Source: Streptomyces sp. V3I7 (GTDB lineage: Bacteria; Actinomycetota; Actinomycetes; Streptomycetales; Streptomycetaceae). Taken from it: 64,000 nt of DNA. Below the pieces are notes generated by a model that worked only from the letters and a program-made list of their open reading frames with translations, was not told the origin of the DNA and did not search any database. Each line of letters starts with the position of its first letter. Positions within the stretch are counted from its first letter, which is position 1. Positions 26,499 to 35,161 of the stretch are shown here, in pieces. The DNA is taken from the NCBI RefSeq assembly GCF_030817495.1, contig NZ_JAUSZK010000001.1:3265001-3329000 (forward strand). The letters run 5' to 3'. The position numbers and the translations under genes are program-made.

Positions 26499-27326
26499 GT
26501 GACCCTCGCACGACAGCAGCAGATCCAGGTCGTCGCCCACCGGGGCGCCTCCGAGGACGCCCCTGAGCACACCCTCGCCGCGTACAGGAGAGCGATCGAG
26601 GACGGCGCGGACGCCCTCGAGTGCGACGTACGGCTGACCGCGGACGGCCATCTCGTCTGCGTACACGACAGGCGCGTCAACCGTACGTCCAACGGCCGCG
26701 GCGCGGTCTCCGCCCTGGAGCTCGCCGACCTGGCCGCCCTGGACTTCGGCTCCTGGAAGACCCGCGAGTCCTGGCGCGGCCGGGACGAGGAGCCCGACTG
26801 GGAGTACCACCCGGGGGACCGCGCGGACACCGCCGTGCTCACCCTGGAGCGGCTACTGGAGCTGGTCGCGGACGCCGGCCGGCGGGTGGAGCTGGCCATC
26901 GAGACCAAGCACCCCACACGCTGGGCCGGACAGGTGGAGCAGCGACTGCTGCAGCTCCTGAAGCGGTTCGGGCTGGACGCCCCGGCCGCCGCCGAGGAGT
27001 CGCCGGTACGGATCATGAGCTTCTCGGCGCGCTCGCTGCATCGGGTGCGGGTGGCCGCGCCGACGCTGCCGACGGTCTACCTGATGCAGTTCGTCTCGCC
27101 CCGCATGCGCGACGGACGGCTGCCCGCCGGGGTCGGCATCGCGGGCCCATCGATCCGGATCGTACGCAACCACCCGGCGTACGTCGCACGCCTGAAGCAG
27201 GCCGGTCACCGGGTGCACGTGTGGACCGTGAACGAGCCCGAGGACGTGGACCTCTGCGTCGGGCTGGGTGTCGACGCCATCATCACCAACCGCCCGCGCG
27301 CGGTGCTGCACCGGCTCGGCCGCTGA
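26499..27326 (+). CDS. Glycerophosphodiester phosphodiesterase (GDPD family)
   Basis: GTG 26499 begins a 275-residue TIM-barrel enzyme without a signal peptide, so it should be cytoplasmic. The catalytic pair H14-R15 (VVAHRGASEDAPEHT), metal ligands E41 and D43 (ALECDVRLT) and the second catalytic H56 (VCVHD) are all present. The ends VHVWTVNEPEDVDLCVGLGVDAIITNRP also match the family. It hydrolyses glycerophosphodiesters from phospholipid or teichoic-acid turnover to glycerol 3-phosphate and an alcohol. Length is usual (240-280). It is followed after 172 bp by an HATPase gene on the same strand. Confidence 0.93.
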   Translation: MTLARQQQIQVVAHRGASEDAPEHTLAAYRRAIEDGADALECDVRLTADGHLVCVHDRRVNRTSNGRGAVSALELADLAALDFGSWKTRESWRGRDEEPDWEYHPGDRADTAVLTLERLLELVADAGRRVELAIETKHPTRWAGQVEQRLLQLLKRFGLDAPAAAEESPVRIMSFSARSLHRVRVAAPTLPTVYLMQFVSPRMRDGRLPAGVGIAGPSIRIVRNHPAYVARLKQAGHRVHVWTVNEPEDVDLCVGLGVDAIITNRPRAVLHRLGR

Positions 27327-27498
27327 CCGCACCCACCCGGGTACGGCGAGACCCGGACATCCCGCTACAGCGAGTGCTCCGGCGCGTTCGTTGCGTACCG
27401 ACAGGTCACGAGTGCGTCACCGGAACCGAACTGGCCGGTTTCCGGCGTCGGCCACCTGGGCATCCACACCGTGGCGTGGGGCGAAGGAGGTCTCGGGG

Positions 27499-28050
27499 GT
27501 GGCGTTGGTGGTGGCACAGGAGGTGCCCACGTCGTCGAGCATGGCCGTACCCCATGGCCCTGCGGGCGTGGGGCTGGCGAGACGCCGTATGCGCGATCAG
27601 CTGCGCGGCGGCGGGGTATCGGAAACGGTCATCGACGATGCCGTACTGATCCTGTCCGAACTACTCAGCAATGCGTGCAAACACGGGCGCCCGCTGGGCG
27701 ACGCGCAGGCCGGGGACGGGGACGTCCTGGCCGCATGGCGCGTGGACCCGCGCGGCAGGCTCATCGTCGAGGTGACGGACGGCGGTGGCCCGACCCGCCC
27801 GGCTCCGGCCACCCCCTCGGTCACCGCGCACGGCGGCCGCGGGCTGAACATCATCACGGCACTGGCCGACGACTGGGGCGTCCGGGACGACGCCCGCGGC
27901 GAGGTCACCGTCTGGGTCGTCGTCCACTCCGACGTCTACGACCCTGATGCCGGTCACCGCCGCGACGCCTTCGCTACGCGCGTCATGGCGCCGCCGGTGC
28001 CGGCGATGGCCGACCTGGATTTCGCGGACGTCTTCGACGACCTGGGCTGA
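27499..28050 (+). CDS. RsbW-like ATP-binding (HATPase_c_2) regulatory protein
   Basis: GTG 27499, eight bases after AAGGAGG, begins 183 residues. The GHKL fold is seen in ARRRMRDQLRGGG, then VIDDAVLILSELLSNACKHG (N-box), LIVEVTDGGGPTRP (D-x-G box) and HGGRGLNIITALADDWGVRDD (G2). This is the small HATPase_c_2 family, usually anti-sigma or anti-anti-sigma switch kinases, very numerous in Streptomyces. A 45-residue C-terminal extension with DPDAGHRRDAFATRV follows. No sigma or STAS gene adjoins, so the target is unknown. The overall class is clear. Confidence 0.85.
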   Translation: MALVVAQEVPTSSSMAVPHGPAGVGLARRRMRDQLRGGGVSETVIDDAVLILSELLSNACKHGRPLGDAQAGDGDVLAAWRVDPRGRLIVEVTDGGGPTRPAPATPSVTAHGGRGLNIITALADDWGVRDDARGEVTVWVVVHSDVYDPDAGHRRDAFATRVMAPPVPAMADLDFADVFDDLG

Positions 28051-28064
28051 GTTCCCGGCGCCTG

Positions 28065-28140
28065 GCGACCGCGCCGACGAGGTCCCGGTGCACGGCGACC
28101 GCGCGGACGAGGTCCCGTGGCGCGGCGACCGCGCGGACAG
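28065..28140. repeat. Short 30-bp tandem repeat after the HATPase gene
   Basis: GCGACCGCGC recurs at 28065, 28095 and 28125, giving two full 30-bp units (GCGACCGCGCCGACGAGGTC followed by a variable CCGTG stretch) and a partial third. A TTGTCCACA DnaA-box consensus lies at 28201-28209 in the same intergenic stretch. Confidence 0.7.
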
Positions 28141-28284
28141 CGGCGACCGCGGTCGCCCGGCTCACTTCCGCCGACGGCCTCTCCGCGGGCGGGCGCCGAG
28201 TTGTCCACAGGTCCGCGTCGGCCGAGGCGCGAACGGCTAGGCTCCCGCCCGTACAGGACGAGCCGTAACCGGGAGACACCCACG

Positions 28285-29250
28285 ATGGCCAAGAAGCGCC
28301 CCCAGACGAAGGCCAAGCGCCCGCAGCCGAGCGACGCACAGATCCCGGTGGTCGGCGCCCGCGAGCCCTGCCCGTGCGGCAGCGGCCGCCGCTACAAGGC
28401 CTGCCACGGCCGGGCCGCCGCGCACGCCGTGACCGAGCTGGTCCAGCGCCCCTTCGAGGGCCTGCCCGGCGAGGGCGACTGGGTGGCGCTGCGCGAGCTG
28501 GTGCCCGCCGCCACGGTCGGACTGACCCTCAAGGACGGCCTGCCCGAAGGCGTCCCGTCGGTCACGCTCGCCACGGTGCTGCCGATGGCCTGGCCCGCGC
28601 TGCGCCGCGACGACGGCTCGGTCCTGCTCGGCCTGCAGAACGACACGGCGTCCGGCGACCTCAGCCGCGACCTCGCCGACACGCTCCAGCGCGCGCTGGT
28701 CGCGCAGCCGGGCACGCCGGTCCAGGGCCGCCGCGCCCCCGCCGAAGGCCCCCGCCTCCAGGACCTGCTCGATCCCGAGGGCGCGTTCGAGCCGGAGGTG
28801 CACAGCGGCTTCGAGTTCTGGATCCCGGACGCGGAGAACGCCACGCCCGAGGTGACCGCCTCCCTGGAGCGGGCCAACGCCGCGGCCGTCCCCACGGTGA
28901 AGCTGGCCGGTGTCGACGCCGCGTACTGGTGCGAGACCCCGGACAAGAACCACCTGCGCTGGGTCATGCCGTACCCGGAGGAGCAGCTTCTGGACGCGCT
29001 GGCCCGGCTGCACGCGGCGGGCCGTTCCGGCCTCGGCGAGGGCACGCGCCTGGTCGGTTCCTTCCGCGCCCACGGGCTCACCGTGCCGGTGTGGGACCTG
29101 CCGAGCGGTGTCACGGCCGAGGACGTGGAGAAGCCGGCCGCCGAGTTCGCCGAGCGCCTCACCGCCGCCCTGGCCTCGGACGAACCGCTCACCGCGGACG
29201 AGCGCCGGGCGCGCGGTGGCCTGACCAGCCGTCAGGTCACGCTCAACTGA
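28285..29250 (+). CDS. SEC-C motif protein (DUF5926-type)
   Basis: ATG 28285 (GGGAGA eight bases upstream) starts 321 residues. A basic N-terminus ([14 protein letters not shown]) precedes one SEC-C zinc motif, [16 protein letters not shown], with C29, C31, C40 and H41, the same C-x-C-x8-C-H as at the SecA C-terminus. The rest (residues 45-321) is a conserved actinobacterial domain with [25 protein letters not shown] and [25 protein letters not shown]. No catalytic motif is apparent. Association with ribosomes or SecB-like partners is known for SEC-C proteins in general; here it is only a possibility. A perfect 19-bp palindrome ends the gene. Confidence 0.8.
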   Translation: MAKKRPQTKAKRPQPSDAQIPVVGAREPCPCGSGRRYKACHGRAAAHAVTELVQRPFEGLPGEGDWVALRELVPAATVGLTLKDGLPEGVPSVTLATVLPMAWPALRRDDGSVLLGLQNDTASGDLSRDLADTLQRALVAQPGTPVQGRRAPAEGPRLQDLLDPEGAFEPEVHSGFEFWIPDAENATPEVTASLERANAAAVPTVKLAGVDAAYWCETPDKNHLRWVMPYPEEQLLDALARLHAAGRSGLGEGTRLVGSFRAHGLTVPVWDLPSGVTAEDVEKPAAEFAERLTAALASDEPLTADERRARGGLTSRQVTLN

Positions 29251-29264
29251 CGGACGCCGTTCAC

Positions 29265-29304
29265 ACGTCTTCGCGGCTGACCGGTCGGTCAGCCGCGAAG
29301 ACGT
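29265..29304. terminator. Perfect 19-bp-arm palindromic terminator
   Basis: ACGTCTTCGCGGCTGACCG (29265-29283), two bases, and its exact complement (29286-29304). It lies 14 bp after the SEC-C gene. Confidence 0.85.
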
Positions 29305-29315
29305 CCGGAATTCGG

Positions 29316-29454
29316 GTGACGCGGGTCACAACTCCCCATCGCGCCAGGCAAGTCGGTGTCTGAATGGCCGAGATCGAATTTGCGAACCGCCGATCTCTTG
29401 TTACCGTTCCAGTAGCCCGGTTGCTGGTGCATCCCCCGTCGCCAGCAACCGGGC
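29316..29454 (+). ncRNA. Candidate small RNA between convergent genes, with a Crp-type site and two hairpins
   Basis: GTGACGCGGGTCAC (29316-29329) fits the published Streptomyces Crp motif GTG(N)6GNCAC. It is followed by a relatively AT-rich stretch, a 7-bp hairpin GAGATCG/CGATCTC (29370-29376, 29391-29397) and a perfect 13-bp terminator-like stem GCCCGGTTGCTGG/CCAGCAACCGGGC (29415-29427, 29442-29454). Neither strand shows Streptomyces-like codon bias. The flanking genes end towards it, so a leader is excluded. A plus-strand transcript of about 100 nt is inferred; direction is uncertain. Confidence 0.4.
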
Positions 29455-29514
29455 CTCTCCATGCCCGGCCGTCGGCCGTACGAGGCGCGCGTCGCGCCAA
29501 CTCCCGCTGAGAAC

Positions 29515-30099
29515 CTAGGCGTTGCTTCCCGAGCGCAGCAGCAGCGGACCCCCGTCGCGCCGCTCCGCGAACTCCGCGACCGCCGTGTAGGAGTCCAGGC
29601 CGCCCCGCGAGCGCTCCCGAGGGGTCTCACAGGTGGCGGGCTCGTCGTCGGCGCCGGGCGCGCAGCGCATCTGCACGGTGCGGCCGCCGGGCCCCATGAG
29701 GCTCAGCACGGCGTCCAGCGCCCGGCCGGTGGCGTTGCGGTAGTACGTCCGCGCCCAGGTGTCCGGCCCCTGCGTCACGACACAGGTCTGCGCCTCGATG
29801 CCGTCGGGGGAGGAGAGTTCGGGTCCGCAGCGGACGGCGGTGCCGAGTCCCACGCCGAGCAGCAGCGGATCGGAGGCATCCCGCTCCGGGCGGGTCGAGG
29901 AGTCCTTCTCGTCCGTGTGCCGGACATCGTCCGCGCCACCGGCCGAGGTGCCGTACGGCGCGGAGACCGCGGCGTCCTGCGCGAAGCGGCGTACGGCGGG
30001 CCGTCCCTCGTCGCTCACGGGCCCGGCGGACGCCACGGCCAGAGGCAGCGCGAGCGCGCACACCGCGACGCCCGCGAGCGCGAGCAGACGAACGTTCAT
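29515..30099 (-). CDS. Secreted or membrane-anchored protein of unknown function
   Basis: ATG 30099 begins 194 residues with a clear signal peptide (about 1-25, VRLLALAGVAVCALALPLAVASA). The mature part starts polar and charged (DEKDSSTRPERDASD). It then has GVGLGTAVRCGPELSSPDGIEAQTCVVTQGPDTWARTYYRNATGRALDAVLSLMGPGGRTVQMRCAPGADDEPATCETP, with four cysteines that could make two disulfides. The cysteine-bearing region reads like a small beta-rich extracellular domain. I do not recognise the family. It lies 55 bp downstream of the Prim-Pol-like gene on the same strand. Confidence 0.7.
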   Translation of the reverse strand: MNVRLLALAGVAVCALALPLAVASAGPVSDEGRPAVRRFAQDAAVSAPYGTSAGGADDVRHTDEKDSSTRPERDASDPLLLGVGLGTAVRCGPELSSPDGIEAQTCVVTQGPDTWARTYYRNATGRALDAVLSLMGPGGRTVQMRCAPGADDEPATCETPRERSRGGLDSYTAVAEFAERRDGGPLLLRSGSNA

Positions 30100-30154
30100 G
30101 ATCGGACGATAACGACCAGGGCCGGGCAGCCGGTTCCCCGCGCGCCCGACACCC

Positions 30155-30844
30155 TCACAACTCGGGCGCGCTCACACCCGTACGAGTGAGGGCGTCGACC
30201 ACGGTGTCCACCACGGCCTCGACGTCGGGCACCCAGGGCGAGGCCGAGCCGGGCAGCGGCGCGCGCTCCCAGCGCACCGGGCCCTGACCGGCCTCCGACG
30301 GGGGCAGCGCGAGATAGCCGCCCTCGCCGTGGAAGCGGAGCGAGCCCGGCACGAAGTCCTTGGCGTAGAGCAGCTCGCCCAACTGCTCCATGGAGTACGG
30401 CCGTACCAGCAGCGACCAGCGCGTGGGCGAGGCGATCACCGGGCCGAGGCGGATGCCGCGGTGGTCGAGCGCGGCCAGCGCGCGGGCGCCGGCGAGGGCC
30501 GGCAGGCTGACGGCGCAGGGCGCCTTCTGGCCGGTGGCCAGGATGACGGGCGCGGCCGGCCGGTTGGTCCACCACCAGCGCACCATGCGCTCGTCGGTGG
30601 TGGCCGCGAGCAGGCCCGGGTCGAAGGGGTGCGCTCCGGGCACCGTGCACTCCGGGTCGGGGCACGCGCAGCGGGCCCGTCCCTGCGGGTCCGGGGCCAC
30701 ACCCGGGAGTACGGGCCACTGCCACTGGGTGGCGAAGGTCAGGGCCGCGCCGATCACGTCAGGCCTCCCGTCGTCACGACCTTCGTCGCGCCGACCGTTC
30801 CACCAGGACAGGAGCCTGCGTCGCCTTCCGAGGATCTCGCGCAT
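30155..30844 (-). CDS. Prim-Pol-like domain protein lacking the catalytic DxD
   Basis: ATG 30844 begins 229 residues, MREILGRRRRLLSWWNG. The middle resembles the bifunctional primase/polymerase N-terminal domain: IGAALTFATQWQWPVLPGVAPDP, CACPDPECTVPGAHPFDP (three Cys and a His that could bind zinc) and MVRWWWTNRPAAPVILATGQK. At the place of the IDxD metal site the sequence reads HRGIRLGPVIASPTRWSLLVRP, with no DxD. It is therefore probably not a polymerase. From memory, related proteins are conserved singletons in Streptomyces with no established role. The basic start RRRRLLSWWNGRRDEGRDDGR might bind nucleic acid. Confidence 0.7.
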   Translation of the reverse strand: MREILGRRRRLLSWWNGRRDEGRDDGRPDVIGAALTFATQWQWPVLPGVAPDPQGRARCACPDPECTVPGAHPFDPGLLAATTDERMVRWWWTNRPAAPVILATGQKAPCAVSLPALAGARALAALDHRGIRLGPVIASPTRWSLLVRPYSMEQLGELLYAKDFVPGSLRFHGEGGYLALPPSEAGQGPVRWERAPLPGSASPWVPDVEAVVDTVVDALTRTGVSAPEL

Positions 30845-31352
30845 GAGCGCTCGTTCCTTTCCGTTGCACCGCTGGCAACACCGTGGACCACATCACACCA
30901 TGCGTTGATCACTTCACTGTGCGTACCTGTTGGCGCATCACACCCCCGCGTCAGGCAGGGGGAACCCCAAGGGTCGAGCGTAGGCCGTGTCCGCGTCCGT
31001 ACCGCGTCTGTTTCACCTGGACGGTCACGGCGTGGGGGGTGGCGAAGTCTGGCGTTTCGCCTTACCGCGTATTTCTCTCCGCCTCCGCCACGGGAGGATG
31101 GGGCACGGTCGTCGGTGGCTAAGACGCCCGGGTCGGTCACCAGGTTCCGGGTGGACTCAACCACCCCTGGTCTTCTCCGAGTACGTACCCATCACGACCG
31201 CAGTGACGCTCCATGAAGCAAGGCCAGTCGACCGCAATAAACCAATACCCGAGGCAGTTTCAAGCCAACTTCACTGTCGCGCAAGGGGCCCGGAGGGAAC
31301 GCGCGCGGAAATGCGCAAGAACCCCACGGACACCAGGAATCCCGGCAGGACA
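30845..31352. other. 508-bp divergent intergenic region and phosphatase leader
   Basis: No gene with Streptomyces codon bias is seen. The frame of the downstream phosphatase stays open through much of it but is unusually AT-rich from about 31200 to 31350, so it looks like leader rather than coding. A small hairpin GGGTGG/CCACCC lies at 31149-31166. Promoters for both flanking genes should be here. Confidence 0.4.
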
Positions 31353-32870
31353 ATGCTGGACATCTCCTCACGAGTGCGTGTACATGTGGAGACACTGCTA
31401 GCGGCGCAGAATGACATGGGGGTTTGCGATGCTTTTCAGCAATACGCACCGGCCCGAAAGCCGGACGCCATGAACGCCCCGCACCCTCCGAAAGTGGCCG
31501 GAACCGATCCCACAATTCCCCCACCCGCACACACTGCCGCTCCCGTCCCGGGCCCCCCTCCCGTCCCCGCTCCCGGTGGACCGGCCCCCGGCGCCCTGCT
31601 CCAGGACCGGCTGGCCGGCTGGGTCTCGGATCTGACGACCCTGCACGAACTGACCGAACGCCTCGCGCGTACCCGCACACTCGACGCCGCACTCCAGGAA
31701 CTGCTGCGCGCCGGGGCCGCCCTCGTCGGCGCCCGGCGCGGACTCGTCGTCCTGGAGTCCGGCGACGCGCCCGGACCCGGCACCACCGTCGGACTCGGTC
31801 TCGCCCGGGCCGACCTCGGCCACATCGAGACCGTGCCGCGCGGCGCCCTGCCCTACGGCAGACTCCTCGACACCGCCGCCGGACTTCCCGGCGGCGAGGG
31901 CGAGATCGTCCATCCCGACCTGTTCGCCGACGACGGCCTCGACCCCCGCCACCGCGAGGTCGCCGCCCGCCTCGGCTACGCCGCCAGCTACGCCCTGCCC
32001 CTGACCACCGAGGCGACCGGCCGTCTGGGCGCCGCCGTGTGGCTGTACGACGAGCCCGCCGAACCGCACGAGCGCCGGCGCCATCTCGTCGGCCTCTACG
32101 TCCGCTACGCCACCGAGCACCTGGCCCGGCTGACCGAACTCGAGTACACGCGCGCGTGCATGACGACCATCGCCGAGGAGCTGCTCCCCTCCCGGCTGCC
32201 CCGGGTGACCGGCGTCCAGCTCGCCGCCCGGCACCGCACCGGCCCGCGCGGCGGCGGTGACTGGTACGACGCGCTGCCGCTGCCCGACGCCGCGCTCGGC
32301 CTCGCGGTCGGCTCGGTCACCGGGTCCGGGCCCAGCGCGGTGGCCGCCATGGGCCGGCTGCGCGCGTCCCTGCGGGCGTACGCCGTGATGGAGGGCGAGG
32401 ACCCGGTCGCCGTCCTGTCCGACCTGGAGCTGCTGCTGCGCCTGACCGAGCCGGCCCGCTCCGCCACCGCCCTGTTCGCCTACTGCGAGCCCGCGCTGCG
32501 CAAGGTCACGCTGGCCGGTGCCGGACACAGCCCGCCGCTGCTGATCGGCGAGCGGCGCACGGAGTTCGTGGAGACCTCCGTGTCCGCGCCGCTGGGCATG
32601 CTCGCCTGCTGGGAGGCGCCCAGCGTGGAGTTCGAGACCGAGCCAGGAGAGACGGTTCTGCTGTACACCGACGGACTGCTGCACCGCACCGGTGACCCTA
32701 TGGACCGCGCCTTCGCCCGCCTCCACGCGGCGGCGGCCGGGGTGCCGCGCACCCTGCGCCGCGACCCGGGCGCCGTCGCCGACCACGTCCTGCGCACGGT
32801 GCTGCCGGACGGCCTCGACATGGAGGACGGCACGGAGGACGTGGTGCTGCTGGCGGCCCGCTTCGACTGA
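31353..32870 (+). CDS. GAF-domain PP2C/SpoIIE-type serine phosphatase
   Basis: ATG 31353 gives 505 residues starting MLDISSRVRVHVETLLAAQNDMGV. A Pro-rich linker (about 45-85) is followed by a GAF domain (about 90-265: TTLHELTERLARTRTLDAALQELLRAGAALVGARRGLVVLE). The SpoIIE/RsbU phosphatase domain then fills about 275-505: RLPRVTGVQLAARHRTGPRGGGDWYDALPLPD, GSVTGSGPSAVAAMGRLR, LAGAGHSPPLLIG, VLLYTDGLLHR and DGTEDVVLLAARFD. In the first metal site GGDWYD is intact, but the usual GDVxGxG reads GSVTGSG, so one metal Asp is Ser. Members dephosphorylate anti-anti-sigma factors. Targets are unknown. Confidence 0.9.
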   Translation: MLDISSRVRVHVETLLAAQNDMGVCDAFQQYAPARKPDAMNAPHPPKVAGTDPTIPPPAHTAAPVPGPPPVPAPGGPAPGALLQDRLAGWVSDLTTLHELTERLARTRTLDAALQELLRAGAALVGARRGLVVLESGDAPGPGTTVGLGLARADLGHIETVPRGALPYGRLLDTAAGLPGGEGEIVHPDLFADDGLDPRHREVAARLGYAASYALPLTTEATGRLGAAVWLYDEPAEPHERRRHLVGLYVRYATEHLARLTELEYTRACMTTIAEELLPSRLPRVTGVQLAARHRTGPRGGGDWYDALPLPDAALGLAVGSVTGSGPSAVAAMGRLRASLRAYAVMEGEDPVAVLSDLELLLRLTEPARSATALFAYCEPALRKVTLAGAGHSPPLLIGERRTEFVETSVSAPLGMLACWEAPSVEFETEPGETVLLYTDGLLHRTGDPMDRAFARLHAAAAGVPRTLRRDPGAVADHVLRTVLPDGLDMEDGTEDVVLLAARFD

Positions 32871-32955
32871 CCGGTCGGTCAGCCCACGGCGGCCCCATTT
32901 CGGCACGAACGTACGATGGACCCGATCCAGTGGTGCAGTGTCGAGGAGGATGACC

Positions 32956-34443
32956 GTGGCCGACGAGCTCAACCCGGCGGTATCAGATGGTGCTGCTGAC
33001 GCGGCGGGCCCGGAAACCGAGTCCGAAGAGCCGATCAAGCAGCGCAAGAACGGCCTGTACCCGGGCGTGTCCGACGAGCTCGCCGAGAACATGAAGTCCG
33101 GCTGGGCCGACACGGAGCTGCGTGACCTCGAACCCGTCGAGCAGGCCGAGCACACCGCGCGCCGCCGCGCCGCGCTGTCCGCCCGCTTCCCGGGCGAGCG
33201 CCTCGTCGTTCCCGCGGGCCACCTCAAGACCCGCTCGAACGACACCGAGTACAACTTCCGCGCCGCGACCGAGTACGCGTACCTCACCGGTAACCAGAGC
33301 GAGGACGGCGTCCTCGTCCTGGAGCCCGTCGCCGGCGGCCACGAGGCCACGCTGTACCTCCTGCCCCGCTCCGACCGTGAGAACGGCGAGTTCTGGCTGT
33401 CCGGCCAGGGCGAGCTGTGGGTCGGCCGCCGCCACTCCCTCGCCGAGTCCGAGGCGCTGTACGGCATCCCGGCCGCCGACGTGCGCGAGCTGGCGGAGAA
33501 GCTGCGCGAGGCCGCCGGCCCGGTGCGCGTCGTGCGCGGTCACGACGCCGGCATCGAGGCCGCTCTGACCGACAAGGTCACCGCCGAGCGCGACGAGGAG
33601 CTGCGCGTCTCCCTCTCCGAGCTGCGCCTGGTCAAGGACGCGTTCGAGGTCGGCGAGCTGCAGAAGGCCGTCGACTCGACGGTCCGCGGCTTCGAGGACG
33701 TCGTCAAGGTCCTCGACAAGGCCGAGGCCACCTCCGAGCGCTACATCGAGGGCACCTTCTTCCTCCGCGCGCGCGTGGAGGGCAACGACATCGGCTACGG
33801 CTCCATCTGCGCGTCGGGCCCGCACGCCTGCACGCTGCACTGGGTGCGCAACGACGGCCCGGTCCGCTCCGGCGACCTGCTCCTGCTGGACGCGGGCGTG
33901 GAGACGCACAGCCTCTACACCGCCGACGTCACGCGCACGCTGCCGGTCAACGGCACGTTCAGCGAGGTCCAGAAGAAGATCTACGACGCCGTGTACGAGG
34001 CCCAGGAGGCCGGCATCGCGGCCGTGAAGCCCGGCGGCAAGTTCCGCGACTTCCACGACGCCGCCCAGCGCGTGCTCGCCGAGAAGCTCGTCGAGTGGGG
34101 CCTGGTCGAGGGCCCGGTCGAGCGGGTCCTGGAGCTCGGCCTCCAGCGCCGCTGGACGCTGCACGGCACCGGCCACATGCTCGGCATGGACGTCCACGAC
34201 TGCGCGGTCGCCCGCACGGAGACGTACGTGGACGGCACGCTGGAGCCGGGCATGTGCCTGACCGTCGAGCCCGGGCTGTACTTCCAGGCCGACGATCTGA
34301 CCGTCCCCGAGGAGTACCGCGGCATCGGCGTCCGCATCGAGGACGACATCCTGGTCACCGAGGACGGCAACCGGAACCTGTCGGCGGCCCTGCCGCGCCG
34401 CTCCGACGAGGTCGAGGCGTGGATGGCCTCGCTGAAGGGCTGA
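32956..34443 (+). CDS. pepP: Xaa-Pro aminopeptidase (PepP-like, M24B)
   Basis: The start is taken as GTG 32956, six bases after AGGAGG; ATG 32950 abuts that Shine-Dalgarno and is less likely. The protein has 495 residues. The N-terminal AMP_N domain (about 60-210) contains YNFRAATEYAYLTGNQ. The pita-bread metallopeptidase domain has the five ligands in order: D and D in LLLLDAGVETHSLYTADVTR, H in HGTGHMLGMDVHD, E in TVEPGLYF and E in GIGVRIEDD. It removes N-terminal residues preceding proline from peptides in the cytoplasm, normally with Mn. An acidic 45-residue leader precedes the fold. A strong terminator follows. Confidence 0.95.
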   Translation: MADELNPAVSDGAADAAGPETESEEPIKQRKNGLYPGVSDELAENMKSGWADTELRDLEPVEQAEHTARRRAALSARFPGERLVVPAGHLKTRSNDTEYNFRAATEYAYLTGNQSEDGVLVLEPVAGGHEATLYLLPRSDRENGEFWLSGQGELWVGRRHSLAESEALYGIPAADVRELAEKLREAAGPVRVVRGHDAGIEAALTDKVTAERDEELRVSLSELRLVKDAFEVGELQKAVDSTVRGFEDVVKVLDKAEATSERYIEGTFFLRARVEGNDIGYGSICASGPHACTLHWVRNDGPVRSGDLLLLDAGVETHSLYTADVTRTLPVNGTFSEVQKKIYDAVYEAQEAGIAAVKPGGKFRDFHDAAQRVLAEKLVEWGLVEGPVERVLELGLQRRWTLHGTGHMLGMDVHDCAVARTETYVDGTLEPGMCLTVEPGLYFQADDLTVPEEYRGIGVRIEDDILVTEDGNRNLSAALPRRSDEVEAWMASLKG

Positions 34444-34459
34444 CATCGGCGAATCGGCG

Positions 34460-34492
34460 AGGGGCCGGGCGGCGGGAAGCCGCCCGGCCCCT
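34460..34492. terminator. Bidirectional terminator after pepP
   Basis: AGGGGCCGGGCGGC (34460-34473), 5-base loop, GCCGCCCGGCCCCT (34479-34492). A perfect 14-bp stem between convergent genes. Confidence 0.9.
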
Positions 34493-34500
34493 TCGCATGG

Positions 34501-34947
34501 CTACACCGCCACGAGCGGCGCGTCCGCGCGCCACTTGAGAACCTTGTCGAAGCTCACCACCGTGCCGGCCCTGCCCGGTTCACCGCCGATGTGGACGTGG
34601 TCCGCGAGCTCCCGGATCAGGCACAGCCCCCGGCCGCTCTCGGCGTCCGCGCGCGCGGGGCGCAGGCCCCGCTCCGGCACGAACCCGGGCCCAGAGTCGA
34701 TCACTTCGATGCGGCACATCTCGCCGTCGAGGTAGGCGGTGACGTGATACGCCTCCGCGAAGTCGCCGCGCGTGGTGTCCCCGCCGTGCTCGACGGCGTT
34801 GGCGCATGCCTCGCTGAGGGCGACGGAGAGGTCGTACGAGACGTCGGGGTCCACCCCCGCGGTCTCCATCGTTCCCAGCAGCAGCCGTCTGGCGAGGGGA
34901 ACGCTCGCGGCTTCGCGGCGCAGATGGAGTGACCACCAGATGCTCAT
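34501..34947 (-). CDS. RsbW-like ATP-binding (HATPase_c_2) regulatory protein
   Basis: ATG 34947 with GGAGG eight bases upstream begins a 148-residue protein. The short GHKL fold is complete: WWSLHLRREAASVPLARRLLLGTM, SYDLSVALSEACANAVEHGGD (N-box), CRIEVIDSGPGFVPE (D-x-GxG) and ESGRGLCLIRELADHVHIGG (G2). It is of minimal length for the family, about 140 residues. These proteins bind ATP and act as anti-sigma factors or switch kinases. It is convergent to pepP and divergent from the copper operon, with no sigma factor beside it. Confidence 0.88.
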   Translation of the reverse strand: MSIWWSLHLRREAASVPLARRLLLGTMETAGVDPDVSYDLSVALSEACANAVEHGGDTTRGDFAEAYHVTAYLDGEMCRIEVIDSGPGFVPERGLRPARADAESGRGLCLIRELADHVHIGGEPGRAGTVVSFDKVLKWRADAPLVAV

Positions 34948-35161
34948 GCTCCAGCCTCCTGGCCGCGGCTCGACATACCGTTACGTATTGCCACCCGGCT
35001 CGGGATGTAAGCACACTCTTGACGTGACACCGCCCATATGGTGGATGTGTCCGGGCCGGATTCGGTGTATGGGGGCGGAGGATGCGGGCCGGGACCGGCG
35101 GAATCCGGCGCATGGGTCACTTTCGGACCTGCCGCACCGCGCGCGGGTGCCCGGTGCGATG

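Noticed and set aside
29289..29435. A 48-codon minus-strand frame (start ATG inside the terminator loop) as a small protein gene
   Set aside because: Third-position GC is far below that of neighbouring genes and the start lies in a stable hairpin, so the region is better explained as structured RNA.
31213..31401. A 62-residue frame upstream of the GAF/PP2C phosphatase
   Set aside because: It runs into the phosphatase start in another frame, has weak codon bias and no ribosome-binding site.
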